Below are positions 44,023 through 53,581 of a stretch of DNA of 64,000 nucleotides, in pieces. A program made the translations under genes and the position numbers. The notes beneath the pieces are model-generated. The model ran no database searches. It was given only the letters and a program-made list of their open reading frames with translations, and was not told the DNA's origin. Source of the DNA: Dehalococcoidales bacterium (GTDB taxonomy: Bacteria > Chloroflexota > Dehalococcoidia > Dehalococcoidales > UBA3254); NCBI GenBank assembly GCA_016926695.1, contig JAFGOB010000011.1, positions 1-64,000 of the forward strand, read 5' to 3'. Numbering within the stretch: position 1 is the stretch's first letter; each line of letters starts with the position of its first letter.

Positions 44023-45333
44023 TTGACCAGGCCTATTGTAGCCATTGTCGGCAGACAGAATGTGGGTAAATCCACCCTGGTAAACCGCATCGCGGGTAAA
44101 GAAATTGCCATTGTCGAAGACTGGCCGGGGACGACGCGGGACCGTATTTTTACCGATACGGACTGGAATGGGGCGGACTTTACGCTGGTTGATACTGGAG
44201 GACTTGAGCTTCAGGACCAGTCCGAAATAGCCAGGGAAGTGAGAAAACAGGCTGCGGCAGCCATAAAAGAGGCGGATATAATTGTATTTCTCACCGAAGT
44301 CAGTCAGGGTTTGATGCCTTCAGACCAGGATATCGCGGATATTTTACGCAGATCTCAAAAACCGGTCATTCTGGCGGTCAATAAGGTGGACAGTGAAAAA
44401 CAGCGGTCTGAGGCGTCCGAGTTCTATAGACTGGGTTTTGGAGAGATAATTCCGGTCAGCGCACACCATGGCCGGGGGGTTGCCGAACTGCTGGATAAAA
44501 TTGTCTCAGTCCTGCCTCCCCGGACTGACCATGAAGATGCCACCGGTACCGGAATCAAGTTAGCCATTGTAGGTAGACCACACGTTGGTAAGTCGCTTTT
44601 GCTGAACAGCCTGCTGGGTAAAGAACGCAGCATAGTAGGCAATACACCGGGAACGACCCGAGATGCTATAGATATAGGGGTTGACTACAATGGCCAAAAT
44701 ATGATAATTATTGATACGGCTGGAATTAGACGCAGAGGGAGGATAGAAAAGGGTATAGAGTGGTACAGCGTTCTTCGCTCGATGAGAGCGATTGATCGCT
44801 CGGATATATCTCTGCTGGTAATAGATGCCGTCGAACCTATCACAGACCAGGATACCCATATAGCCGGATATATTGAAAAAGCCGGAAAAGGAATAATAAT
44901 ACTGGTCAATAAATGGGACCTGGTTACTGAAAAAAACAAAACGATATATAATGAATATATTGCAAGCAGATTAAAATTTGCATCTTATGCGCCAATATTG
45001 TATATTTCAGCTAAGCTAGGGCAGGGTATAAACAAGATAATGCCCATGATAGAGCAAATCGGCCGGGAAAGGTCAATGAGAATACCGGATAAGGAAATAG
45101 AGACTATAGTTAAAGAAGCTGTTGTCGCCCATAATCTTCCTCATAAAGGAAATAAAGTACTGTCTATCTCCTCAGTTAAGCAAAGCGGTATTAACCCGCC
45201 CACTTTCCAGTTCACTGTCAATGATGCCAGGCTTATCCATTTCTCCTATGAACGTTTCCTGGAAAACAGACTTCGGGCTATCTACAGTTTCAGAGGCACT
45301 CCTATACGACTGGTGTTCAAAACAAGGGGGTAA
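44023..45333 (+). CDS. der: Ribosome-assembly GTPase Der (EngA)
   Basis: A 436-residue protein with two GTPase domains (P loops GRQNVGKSTL and GRPHVGKSLL, with NKVD and NKWD specificity motifs) and a C-terminal KH-like domain. It acts in 50S ribosome assembly. TTG start. First gene of the der-plsY-gpsA cluster. Confidence 0.96.
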   Translation: MTRPIVAIVGRQNVGKSTLVNRIAGKEIAIVEDWPGTTRDRIFTDTDWNGADFTLVDTGGLELQDQSEIAREVRKQAAAAIKEADIIVFLTEVSQGLMPSDQDIADILRRSQKPVILAVNKVDSEKQRSEASEFYRLGFGEIIPVSAHHGRGVAELLDKIVSVLPPRTDHEDATGTGIKLAIVGRPHVGKSLLLNSLLGKERSIVGNTPGTTRDAIDIGVDYNGQNMIIIDTAGIRRRGRIEKGIEWYSVLRSMRAIDRSDISLLVIDAVEPITDQDTHIAGYIEKAGKGIIILVNKWDLVTEKNKTIYNEYIASRLKFASYAPILYISAKLGQGINKIMPMIEQIGRERSMRIPDKEIETIVKEAVVAHNLPHKGNKVLSISSVKQSGINPPTFQFTVNDARLIHFSYERFLENRLRAIYSFRGTPIRLVFKTRG

Positions 45334-45335
45334 GA

Positions 45336-46001
45336 ATGATAGCTGCAAAGCTAATATACGTTATCATAGTAGGTTATATTCTGGGATCGATTCCAGTCGG
45401 TGTACTGATAAGCCGTATGCGGTCCAGAGTAAATATACTACAGCAGGGAAGCGGTAAGATCGGCGCTACCAATGTTCTGCGTACCGCGGGCCGTAAAGCC
45501 GCCGCCATAGTATTGCTCGGTGATGTCGCGAAAGGCACCCTCTCCGTAGTCCTGGCCGGATTGATCTTCGGCAATGACCTGCTGGTAGTAGGCAATATCG
45601 GAATCGGCACACTGGTTGCCCAGGTCGTAGCCGCTCTGGCCGCCATAGCCGGTCATAACTGGTCGATATTCCTGAAATTCAAAGGCGGAAGAGGAGTGTC
45701 TACCTTTTTCGGAGGCCTCATGGCCCTGTGCCCGCCAGCGGCTTTAATCGGCGGCGAGGTATTCTTCATCAGCGCCGGTATTACCCGCTATGCATCCATG
45801 GCTTCCATCATCGGTGTCGTTACTGCCTATGTTATCCTGATTCCCCTGACTATAATTTACAAATTCCCTCTCGAATATCTGGTTTATGCTCTTATCGGCG
45901 GCATTCTGATCATTGTCATGCACAAAGATAATATTAACCGCCTGGTATCCGGTACGGAACGAAAGATAGGCCAAAAAACAGACGGGAACAGGACTTCCTA
46001 G
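45336..46001 (+). CDS. plsY: Glycerol-3-phosphate acyltransferase PlsY
   Basis: A 221-residue membrane acyltransferase using acyl phosphate to make lysophosphatidic acid, the first step of phospholipid synthesis. Family motifs are GSIPVGVLISR, GSGKIGATNVLRTAGRKAA and FKGGRGVSTFFG. It starts 2 nt after der and belongs with gpsA, which supplies glycerol-3-phosphate. Confidence 0.95.
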   Translation: MIAAKLIYVIIVGYILGSIPVGVLISRMRSRVNILQQGSGKIGATNVLRTAGRKAAAIVLLGDVAKGTLSVVLAGLIFGNDLLVVGNIGIGTLVAQVVAALAAIAGHNWSIFLKFKGGRGVSTFFGGLMALCPPAALIGGEVFFISAGITRYASMASIIGVVTAYVILIPLTIIYKFPLEYLVYALIGGILIIVMHKDNINRLVSGTERKIGQKTDGNRTS

Positions 46002-46085
46002 TGTAGTGCCAGTTTATTGAGTTTACAGTGTTCAGCTAGTTTTTAGCTTCAAGCTACTGTGAACTTGTGTATGAGATACTACACT
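46001..46085 (+). repeat. Nested inverted repeat between plsY and gpsA
   Basis: The outer arms 46001-46008 and 46078-46085 are perfectly complementary (8 bp). The middle arms 46021-46029 and 46056-46064 pair over 9 bp with one G-U. An inner TAGCTT/AAGCTA hairpin is possible. The RNA could form one long stem just before gpsA; role unknown. Confidence 0.4.
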
Positions 46086-46108
46086 GGAATATCAAAGGGA
46101 CATAATCA

Positions 46109-47161
46109 ATGCCCAAGGTCTCAATCATCGGGACGACCTCCTGGGGAATAACACTGGGAATAGTCCTGGCCCGTAAAGGTCTGAAAGTAAGTATCCTGGC
46201 CCGTACCGGGAAGGAAGCCGTAGAGCTGAATAATACGGACTTGAGGTCAAGCGGTTTCACTATCAGCGGAACTCCCTCTAACCTCAATGTAACCGGTGAT
46301 CCCCAGGAAGCCATGACCGAATCCAGGGCTGTAATACTATCCGTTCCTTCGCAAACCATGAGACAAAACCTTCAGACCATTAAAGGCTGTCTGCCAAAGA
46401 ATATTCTTATTGCCAGCGCGGCCAAAGGCATCGAACCAGGCACCAGACTGCGTATGTCTCAGGTAATCGCCGAAGAGATCGACTCCCGGCTCAACTCTAA
46501 TATATGTGTTATTTCCGGACCCAACCTGTCAAGAGAAATCCTGATGGGACTTCCGGCTGCTACCGTAGTAGCATCTTATAAAAATGACGTCAGCCGGGCC
46601 ATGCAGAGACTGCTGGCGACGCCCAAATTGTGTGTCTACACGCATACTGATATAATCGGGGTGGAACTGGGAGGCGCTCTTAAAAATATCATAGCGCTGG
46701 GAGCGGGAATGGCGGACGGGCTGGGCTACGGCGATAATGCCAAGGCCGCATTCATCACCCGCGGTCTGACCGAGATAACTGCCCTGGGAGTAGCTCTGGG
46801 CGCAAACCCACTGACATTCTCCGGTCTGGCCGGGCTGGGTGACCTGGTAGCCACCTGCTCCAGTACACTGAGTCGCAACCACTACCTGGGATTCGAGCTT
46901 ACACGGGGACGTTCCCTGGAAGAAATCACCTCTTCCATGGATGGGGTAGCCGAGGGAGCAGGTACAACCCGCATCGCCTGGGAACTGGCCCGCGAGAAAG
47001 GGCTTGAAATGCCTATTACCGAAAAGATCTACAGGGTACTGTACGAGGGACTCAGCCCCAGGGAAGCATCCCAGGAATTGATGGGCGCTCCTGTAAACCA
47101 CGAGCTAAGCGGCCGGAAGTGGAGACTGTTTTCTTTCCTTACTCGCCGAAAGCGTCCCTGA
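46109..47161 (+). CDS. gpsA: Glycerol-3-phosphate dehydrogenase [NAD(P)+]
   Basis: A 350-residue enzyme reducing dihydroxyacetone phosphate to glycerol-3-phosphate. The Rossmann start is [20 protein letters not shown] (usual GxGxxGxA altered to GTTSWG), with GPNLSREI, the catalytic Lys in [13 protein letters not shown] and [12 protein letters not shown]. It overlaps the convergent dnaJ by 23 nt. Confidence 0.95.
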   Translation: MPKVSIIGTTSWGITLGIVLARKGLKVSILARTGKEAVELNNTDLRSSGFTISGTPSNLNVTGDPQEAMTESRAVILSVPSQTMRQNLQTIKGCLPKNILIASAAKGIEPGTRLRMSQVIAEEIDSRLNSNICVISGPNLSREILMGLPAATVVASYKNDVSRAMQRLLATPKLCVYTHTDIIGVELGGALKNIIALGAGMADGLGYGDNAKAAFITRGLTEITALGVALGANPLTFSGLAGLGDLVATCSSTLSRNHYLGFELTRGRSLEEITSSMDGVAEGAGTTRIAWELAREKGLEMPITEKIYRVLYEGLSPREASQELMGAPVNHELSGRKWRLFSFLTRRKRP

Positions 47162-48263
47162 CGCCGTCGATCCATTGTTTCCACTTTTCACGCTTGGGCA
47201 TATTGTCTGACGTCAGGCTGCCTGACAGGTCCTTGAAAAGCTGCCGCTGTTTGTCATTAAGCGACTCCGGCACAAGTACGACCAGGATTATTAACTGATC
47301 ACCCCTGCCGCTCTTGTTAAGATGTGCTATTCCCTGTCCCTTAAGTCGGAAGAGTTTACCGGTCTGACTGCCGGGCGGTATCTTTATCTTTGTTTTTCCC
47401 ACCAGTCCGGGGACCTCCACCTCATCACCCAGCGCAGCCTGAAAAACATTCAATGGCAGCTCATAGATGATATCGTTACCCCGTCGCCGGAAATATTCGT
47501 GAGGCTGGACCGAAATGGTAATATACAGATTTCCGGAAGGCCCGCCCAGACTGCCTGAATCACCTTCTCCCCGCATCATTACCTGAGAGCCGTGATCCAC
47601 CCCGGGTGGAATCCTGACATTGATATTTCGCTCGACCCTTTCTCTTCCGCTACCCCGACATTGAGGACAGGACTCCTTGATAACCGTACCCCTGCCCCGA
47701 CAGGCAGAGCAGGTGGTTACGTTGGTAAACCGGCCGAATATACTTTGCTGTACCCTTCTGATCTGTCCAGTACCGTTGCAGGCAGTACAGCGGACAGGGT
47801 CTACACCCGGTTTGGATCCCACTCCGTGACAGAGTGAGCAATGTTCTACCCGAGTTACTTTAATCTGCTTTTCACAGCCAAAGGCAGCCTCTTCAAAACT
47901 TATCGTCATTTCAACTTGCCTGTCCGAGCCCTGCTGAGGGCCCTGACGGGCTGTACCGGTGGCACCCCCGAAAAAGGCTTCGAAGATATCGCCAAATCCA
48001 CTGAAATCCATCCCCTCAAACCCGCGTCCCATGCCATTTTGGACTCCGGCATGTCCATAGCGGTCATAAACAGCCCTTTTGTCATGATCCGACAGGACTT
48101 CATAGGCCTCGTTCACCTCTTTGAAAGCTTCTCCGGACCTATCATCATGGTTATGATCGGGGTGGTACTTGAATGCCAGTTTTCTGAAAGCTCTTTTTAT
48201 CTCTTCATCTGAAGCGTTGCGGTCCACGCCCAGAACATCATAATAGTCTCGTTTTGTTGCCAT
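47139..48263 (-). CDS. dnaJ: Co-chaperone DnaJ
   Basis: A 374-residue type I DnaJ: J domain with HPD (YHPDHNHDD), G/F-rich linker, four zinc motifs ([32 protein letters not shown]) and a C-terminal substrate domain. It stimulates DnaK ATPase. It is separate from the hrcA-grpE-dnaK operon, with a usp gene in between on the other strand, and no CIRCE element is visible upstream of it. Confidence 0.97.
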   Translation of the reverse strand: MATKRDYYDVLGVDRNASDEEIKRAFRKLAFKYHPDHNHDDRSGEAFKEVNEAYEVLSDHDKRAVYDRYGHAGVQNGMGRGFEGMDFSGFGDIFEAFFGGATGTARQGPQQGSDRQVEMTISFEEAAFGCEKQIKVTRVEHCSLCHGVGSKPGVDPVRCTACNGTGQIRRVQQSIFGRFTNVTTCSACRGRGTVIKESCPQCRGSGRERVERNINVRIPPGVDHGSQVMMRGEGDSGSLGGPSGNLYITISVQPHEYFRRRGNDIIYELPLNVFQAALGDEVEVPGLVGKTKIKIPPGSQTGKLFRLKGQGIAHLNKSGRGDQLIILVVLVPESLNDKQRQLFKDLSGSLTSDNMPKREKWKQWIDGVRDAFGE

Positions 48264-48433
48264 ATTATTTACCCGGAACGACTTCCTGTCAGTTGATCAC
48301 CTCTCCCAATATTTGAAACATGTCGCTGATTCAATATTAAGTATAACATTTTGAAAGCCGGGTTAGAAGCCTCATTGACTTTAACCCGCACCCCAATACA
48401 TAATATCATCAGGCAAAAGAAGGACGGTGTATT

Positions 48434-48913
48434 ATGTATAAGAAGATACTGGTCTGTTTAGACGGCTCGGAGATGGCTGAGCAAATATTACCCTTTGCTG
48501 TGGAACAGGCTCTCCACTTTAACGGTAAACTGGTGCTGTTTAAAACCTTTTCCGAACCGGGATTTGTAGGCCTGGCTGTACCGGGGTTTCCGGGAGTGAG
48601 ACTGGAAACAGGAGATCTGGAAAAACAACTCAAAATGGAAGAAGAGGAATCCAGAAAATATCTTGATTCCGTAGCACAGGGTTTACTCGCTCAGCGAGGT
48701 TTGAAAGCAGACTGTGCAGCCATCATGGGAGTCGCCGGAGAAACGATTGTTAAATACGCTGCTGATAACGATATTGATCTTGTAGCCCTGGCTACCCACG
48801 GACGCACAGGTCCGGGGCGGGTAATACTGGGCAGTGTGGCGGACCATGTCATAAGACATGCCAGAGTGCCTATTTTGCTGATACGACCGGTAGAGATGAA
48901 GAAGAAGGCATAG
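48434..48913 (+). CDS. Universal stress protein (single domain)
   Basis: A 159-residue UspA-type protein: KKILVCLDGSEMAEQ at the start and the ATP-binding-type Gly motif ATHGRTGPGRVILGSVADHV. It lies between dnaJ and dnaK on the opposite strand, in a stress-gene neighbourhood. Confidence 0.93.
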   Translation: MYKKILVCLDGSEMAEQILPFAVEQALHFNGKLVLFKTFSEPGFVGLAVPGFPGVRLETGDLEKQLKMEEEESRKYLDSVAQGLLAQRGLKADCAAIMGVAGETIVKYAADNDIDLVALATHGRTGPGRVILGSVADHVIRHARVPILLIRPVEMKKKA

Positions 48914-48988
48914 GCCCCGACCGGTTACAGGGTTTCCTAACCCCGGTCTAGCATTCGAGCAAAACTTTAGCCAGCAGGTAATTCTTAA

Positions 48989-49032
48989 ACAGTCAGTCCC
49001 TCTTTCCGCTGCCGGATCGAGGGGCTGACTGT
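48989..49032. terminator. Terminator between uspA and dnaK
   Basis: A 14-bp stem (48989-49002 with 49019-49032, one G-U) with a 16-nt loop; ATTATTTATT follows on the plus strand and TTTAAG on the minus strand. It can end both convergent transcripts. Confidence 0.8.
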
Positions 49033-49053
49033 ATTATTTATTCAGTGAACCTG

Positions 49054-50979
49054 TTATACTTCCCGGAACTCTCCTTCTACGGTACCCTGTCCGCCTGGAG
49101 GAGGCTGTCCGCTGCCTCCCTGATCACCGGGAGGTGGAGGCGGAGGCTGCTGGGTCTGCTGTTGCTGCTGATACACAGCCTGGCCGATTTTCTGCATGGC
49201 CTCGTTAAGAGATTGAGTGGCGCTCTTCATAGTCTCCAGATTGTTAGACTGTACCGCAGAACGTAAAGCGGCGATCTTTCCCTCAACCTCTGTATTCAGT
49301 TCAGCCGGGATTTTATCCTTATTGTCCCGCAGGTTCTTTTCAGCGGTATAGGCCAGTGTATCAGCCGTATTGCGAACCTCGGCTTCTTCCTTCTTGCGTG
49401 CATCTTCAGCCGCATGTGCAGAGGCTTCCTGCTGCATCTTTTCGATTTCTTCCTTCTGAAGACCGCTGGAAGATTGAATGGTAATTTTCTGCTCGCGGCC
49501 TGTGCCCTTATCATGGGCTTTTACATTTAAGATTCCATTAGCATCAATATCGAACGTTACTTCAATCTGGGGCAGGCCTCTTGGAGCGGGTAATATTCCG
49601 TCCAGCATGAATCTGCCGAGGGTCCGGTTATCCGTTGCCATAGGCCTTTCACCCTGTAAGACATGTATCTCTACGCTGGGCTGATTGTCAGCCGCAGTGC
49701 TGAAAACCTGGCTCTTTGAGGTAGGGATAGTGGTATTCCGCGGGATCAGGGGCGTGGCTACTGCTCCCAGGGTCTCAATGCCCAGGGTTAAAGGAGTAAC
49801 ATCAAGCAGAAGTACATCTTTCACCTCTCCTTTAAGTACGCCTCCCTGAATAGCCGCGCCGATTGAAACTACTTCCTCCGGATTAACGCCGCGGTTGGGC
49901 TCCTTTCCGAAGAATTCCTTAACCTTCTCCTGCACCAGCGGCATGCGGGTCTGAGACCCGACCATGATGATTTCATCTAACTGTGAGGGGGCGATGCCGG
50001 CATCATCCAGTGCCTGTTTACAGGGTCCAAGGGTCTTTTCAACCAGGTCCATCAGCAACTGTTCGAGCTTGGCTCTGGTCAATGAGATATTCATATGTTT
50101 TGGCCCGCTGGCATCGGCCGTAATGAAAGGTAGATTTATGTCCGTCTGCTGCACACTGGACAGCTCAATCTTGGCCTTTTCAGCGGCCTCTTTTAACCTC
50201 TGAAGGGCCATTTTGTCCTGGCGCAGATCGATGCCCTGGTCCCCTTTGAACTCATCACACAGCCAGTCCATAATCCTCTGATCGAAATCATCTCCACCCA
50301 GGTGGGTATCACCCGCAGTCGATTTCACCTGGAAGGTGCCTTCACCCAGCTCGAGAACAGATACATCAAATGTCCCGCCGCCCAGGTCATAGACCACCAC
50401 TGTTTCCTCTTTCTTTTTGTCCAGGCCGTAAGCCAGGGCTGCTGCAGTCGGCTCATTAATGATTCTCAGGACATTCATTCCGGCGATAGTACCGGCATCT
50501 TTAGTAGCCTGTCTCTGGCTGTCATTGAAATAAGCAGGTACGGTGATAACTGCTTCTGTTATAGTCTCGCCCAGGTAGGTCTCGGCATCAGCTTTCAGCT
50601 TCTGTAAAATCATGGCGGATATTTCGGGAGGACTGTATTCCTTACCTCCCATGACTACCCGCACTTCGTTATTCGGCCCCTGTGTTACCTTGTAAGTCTT
50701 GCGTTTGGCATCTTCCTCCACCGGAAGTTCACGACCGGCAGGCTCCCCCCATTTCCTCCCCATAAAACGCTTGATGCTGTAAATGGTATTGTCCGCGTTT
50801 ACAATCGCCTGGCGCTTGGCCAGCATACCAACCAGACGCTCTCCGGCCTTGTTGACCGCAACTACTGAGGGCAAGGCGCGTGTACCATCAGAGGTGGTAA
50901 TTACCACAGGTTCACCGGCCTGCATAACAGATACCACACTCTTGGTAGTCCCCAGGTCTATTCCAACAACTTTGGACAT
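49054..50979 (-). CDS. dnaK: Chaperone DnaK (Hsp70)
   Basis: A 641-residue Hsp70 with the N-terminal ATPase ([30 protein letters not shown]) and a substrate-binding domain ([14 protein letters not shown]). The C-terminal lid ends in a Gln- and Pro-rich tail (about 600-630) before VEGEFREV. It is the last gene of hrcA-grpE-dnaK, 1 nt after grpE. Confidence 0.97.
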   Translation of the reverse strand: MSKVVGIDLGTTKSVVSVMQAGEPVVITTSDGTRALPSVVAVNKAGERLVGMLAKRQAIVNADNTIYSIKRFMGRKWGEPAGRELPVEEDAKRKTYKVTQGPNNEVRVVMGGKEYSPPEISAMILQKLKADAETYLGETITEAVITVPAYFNDSQRQATKDAGTIAGMNVLRIINEPTAAALAYGLDKKKEETVVVYDLGGGTFDVSVLELGEGTFQVKSTAGDTHLGGDDFDQRIMDWLCDEFKGDQGIDLRQDKMALQRLKEAAEKAKIELSSVQQTDINLPFITADASGPKHMNISLTRAKLEQLLMDLVEKTLGPCKQALDDAGIAPSQLDEIIMVGSQTRMPLVQEKVKEFFGKEPNRGVNPEEVVSIGAAIQGGVLKGEVKDVLLLDVTPLTLGIETLGAVATPLIPRNTTIPTSKSQVFSTAADNQPSVEIHVLQGERPMATDNRTLGRFMLDGILPAPRGLPQIEVTFDIDANGILNVKAHDKGTGREQKITIQSSSGLQKEEIEKMQQEASAHAAEDARKKEEAEVRNTADTLAYTAEKNLRDNKDKIPAELNTEVEGKIAALRSAVQSNNLETMKSATQSLNEAMQKIGQAVYQQQQQTQQPPPPPPGDQGGSGQPPPGGQGTVEGEFREV

Positions 50980-50980
50980 G

Positions 50981-51586
50981 TTACTCTTCCTCCTTTATGT
51001 CTTCTTCTTCATCTTCTTCGCCGTTTCCTACTATCACCCTGGCCGGGCGAATAACTTTATCCTGTAGTTTGTATCCTTTTTCTACCTCCTGAATTACCAC
51101 GTCTCTTTCACCTCTGGCACTTCCCAGCGCATCCATAAAGTGCGGATCGAACTCCTCGCCCAGGGCCTGTATTTCGGTCACTCCCTGCTTGAGCAGGGTA
51201 TCCTTGAACTTGCGATGGATCAGGTTAAAACCCTCCATCCATGACTGGTTGCTGACATCATCGGGAATAGAAGCCAGAGCCCTCTCAAAATCATCCATTA
51301 TTGGTAGAATAACGGCCAGCAATTCGGCATTAGCGTATTTGCAGGTATCTGACTTTTCCTGCTCCGCGAAACGTTTATAGTTTACAAAATCAGCCTGGGC
51401 TCTCTTCCATCCGGCCAGGTTAGCTTCAGACCTGCTTTTTTCTTCCTCTAAAGCCTTTTTTAGTTCCTCTACTTCATCAACAGCTTCTTCGCTGATGACT
51501 TCTTCATCAACAGCTTCTTCATTAATGGCCTCATCTATGATGCCGTTCTCTGATATGTTTTCATCATTAAATTCCGGTTGTAGCAC
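50981..51586 (-). CDS. grpE: Nucleotide exchange factor GrpE
   Basis: A 201-residue GrpE: an acidic N-terminal region of about 45 residues with Glu-rich repeats ([17 protein letters not shown]), a long coiled coil, then the conserved [39 protein letters not shown] and [10 protein letters not shown]. It releases ADP from DnaK. Ten nt after hrcA. Confidence 0.96.
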   Translation of the reverse strand: MLQPEFNDENISENGIIDEAINEEAVDEEVISEEAVDEVEELKKALEEEKSRSEANLAGWKRAQADFVNYKRFAEQEKSDTCKYANAELLAVILPIMDDFERALASIPDDVSNQSWMEGFNLIHRKFKDTLLKQGVTEIQALGEEFDPHFMDALGSARGERDVVIQEVEKGYKLQDKVIRPARVIVGNGEEDEEEDIKEEE

Positions 51587-51596
51587 AAATCACCCC

Positions 51597-52649
51597 TCAA
51601 TTATTAGTAACAAGATCAATTCTGTTAAGTGAATCAACTCCATACAGCTCGGCCACGAGACCGCTTAATAATACCGAAATATAGCTCACCGCTGAAATAA
51701 CCCTTGGATAGGACATGCGAGTAGGACCCAGTACTACAATATTCCCATCCACCTCATTTATCAAACCATAGCGACAGATAACCAGGCTGCATTCCTGGGT
51801 CATCTCATCTTTGTTTTCTCTTCCGATAATCACCCGGACCTGACGGCCGGTCTTGTCCACAGGCAGTATCTTACCCAGCATCGCCCGGTGTTCCAGCAGC
51901 TCCATAATCGCCTTCATTTTTTCATTGTGAGAAAATTCAGGCTGGTTGAATAAAAAATGAAGGCCTTCAAGATATGACTGATCATAGCTCTGCCGGTCCT
52001 CATTCTGCATAATTGTCACAACGTCATGAGTCAGCAGATCTTCAAAGGGAGTAGCTTCCTCTTTTTTAGCCTGGATATGGGAAGCATTCAGCCCGGCATA
52101 ACTCCGGTTCATTCTGCTTGATATCTCAGAGAGTTCATCCTGGGTCAGGACTTTTTCAAGCGAAATTAGCTGTTGTTTGATGCGGGCCCCTCTCAACACC
52201 AGAACCATCAAAACCAGGTTGTCCTGTATTGATACCAATTCAATATGCTTGAGTTCACAGTCAGCCGGTTTAGGGACGGTAATAACCGCCGTGTTCTGGG
52301 ATAGACGGGATATCACCGTGGCCGCCAGGCTGAGCCACTCATCCAGCTTGCCCTCCACCTGATGGAAAAGATGACTGATCATACGCTGTTCCGCAATCGG
52401 TAATGTCAATTCGGTCAAAGAGGTAACGAAATAGCGATACCCTTTATCGGAGGGTATACATCCTGCCGAGGTATGCGGACGAATAAGATAACCCTCCTGT
52501 TCCAGGTATGCCATCTCGTTACGGACCGTAGCCGAACTTACTCCCAGATCATAGTCATGCACCAGGTTCTGAGAAGAAACCGGTACAGCATGGTCAACAT
52601 ACCAGTTAACAATAGATTTCAGTATTACTTCTGTTCTTGGAGCTAACAC
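51597..52649 (-). CDS. hrcA: Heat-shock repressor HrcA
   Basis: A 350-residue repressor with an N-terminal winged helix (VSSATVRNEMAYLEQEGYL, TSAGCIPSDKGYRYFV) and the C-terminal GAF-like HrcA domain. It binds CIRCE and depends on GroEL for activity. The GTG start has GGAGG upstream, and a CIRCE palindrome lies 13 nt before the start codon, so the operon represses itself. Confidence 0.96.
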   Translation of the reverse strand: MLAPRTEVILKSIVNWYVDHAVPVSSQNLVHDYDLGVSSATVRNEMAYLEQEGYLIRPHTSAGCIPSDKGYRYFVTSLTELTLPIAEQRMISHLFHQVEGKLDEWLSLAATVISRLSQNTAVITVPKPADCELKHIELVSIQDNLVLMVLVLRGARIKQQLISLEKVLTQDELSEISSRMNRSYAGLNASHIQAKKEEATPFEDLLTHDVVTIMQNEDRQSYDQSYLEGLHFLFNQPEFSHNEKMKAIMELLEHRAMLGKILPVDKTGRQVRVIIGRENKDEMTQECSLVICRYGLINEVDGNIVVLGPTRMSYPRVISAVSYISVLLSGLVAELYGVDSLNRIDLVTNN

Positions 52650-52661
52650 CTTTTTCCTCCA

Positions 52662-52688
52662 TTAGCAGTCTAAGACTTAGACTGCTAA
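52662..52688. promoter_or_regulatory. CIRCE operator, variant form
   Basis: Arms TTAGCAGTC and GACTGCTAA separated by 9 bp, and the spacer itself is symmetric, giving a 27-bp palindrome about one central base. The consensus CIRCE is TTAGCACTC-N9-GAGTGCTAA; here one C-to-G change is matched by its mirror change in the other arm. Confidence 0.92.
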
Positions 52689-52696
52689 CTAATATT

Positions 52697-52725
52697 AAAC
52701 TACCATCATCAGACAAAATTGTCAA
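52697..52725 (-). promoter_or_regulatory. Promoter of hrcA-grpE-dnaK
   Basis: On the minus strand, a perfect TTGACA (52720-52725) with a 17-bp spacer to TAGTTT (52697-52702). The CIRCE element follows directly, at the expected transcription start. Confidence 0.6.
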
Positions 52726-52858
52726 GTATCTTTACTATAATTATATAAACCTGAAACGGCTGTTTTCGAGAAACCGCGAGGATCATTATCAGCCCTATAT
52801 GTTATATTATAAACGATATCAATTGACCCTCAATCCCGGCTATGTTAGGATAATAGTT

Positions 52859-53491
52859 ATGGAAATAACTTGGTTAGGATATTCTTGCTTCCTTCTTAAA
52901 GGAAAAAATATTTCTGTTATTACTGATCCCTTTCCACCCGATCTGGGGTATACATCTAAAATTCCCGACGCCCGGATTGTCAGTGTAAGTCATGATCACA
53001 CTGAACATTCCTTTGTTGAAGCAGTAAGCGGAGAAAAAAAGGTGGTTAGCCGGCCTGGAGAATACGAGATCGGCGGGGTACTGATTATCGGCATCCCTAC
53101 CTATCACGACACTGAAAATGGAACAGCCCTGGGGAAAAACACCATCTTTGTGATTGAGATAGATGATGTCACAATATGCCACCTGGGAGACCTTGGCCAT
53201 TCTCTGAATTCCAATCAGATTGAAGAGATGGGCAATGTGGATATACTGCTGGTACCGGTGGGAGGAGGCAGCACCATCAATGCCACACAGGCCGCTGCAG
53301 TGGTACGCAGTCTCGATCCCAAAATTGTCATTCCTATGCATTACAAGACTCTGACGCTGAATAAAGAGCTGGAGCCGGTTGATAAGTTCCTCAAGGAGAT
53401 GGGCCTTAGCGAGGTTGTTCCGCAAGCCAAGCTGTCTATAACCAAATCGGGTCTGCCCACCACTACTCAGGTCCTGGTACTCAGTTGCTAA
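52859..53491 (+). CDS. MBL-fold metal-dependent hydrolase (UlaG-like)
   Basis: About 210 residues: EITWLGYSCFLLKGKN, the metal motif SHDHTEH (usual HxHxDH with Glu for Asp), GEYEIGG, HLGDLGH and VIPMHYKT. This is the L-ascorbate-6-phosphate lactonase/UPF0173 branch of the metallo-beta-lactamase fold. Substrate unknown. The ATG at 52859 starts the family's first strand; the longer frame from 52637 runs through the hrcA promoter and is not coding. Confidence 0.87.
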   Translation: MEITWLGYSCFLLKGKNISVITDPFPPDLGYTSKIPDARIVSVSHDHTEHSFVEAVSGEKKVVSRPGEYEIGGVLIIGIPTYHDTENGTALGKNTIFVIEIDDVTICHLGDLGHSLNSNQIEEMGNVDILLVPVGGGSTINATQAAAVVRSLDPKIVIPMHYKTLTLNKELEPVDKFLKEMGLSEVVPQAKLSITKSGLPTTTQVLVLSC

Positions 53492-53581
53492 ACTCGATTA
53501 AGCCCCGGATGAAGGCCCGCAGGACCGGATTCCAGAGTTCGTAACACTGATCTTGAGGATAAAATTTAAGAAAGGATGGCA

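Noticed and set aside
52637..52858. An N-terminal extension of the MBL-fold protein
   Set aside because: The region covers the hrcA start, CIRCE and promoter, and the translated residues do not resemble the family.
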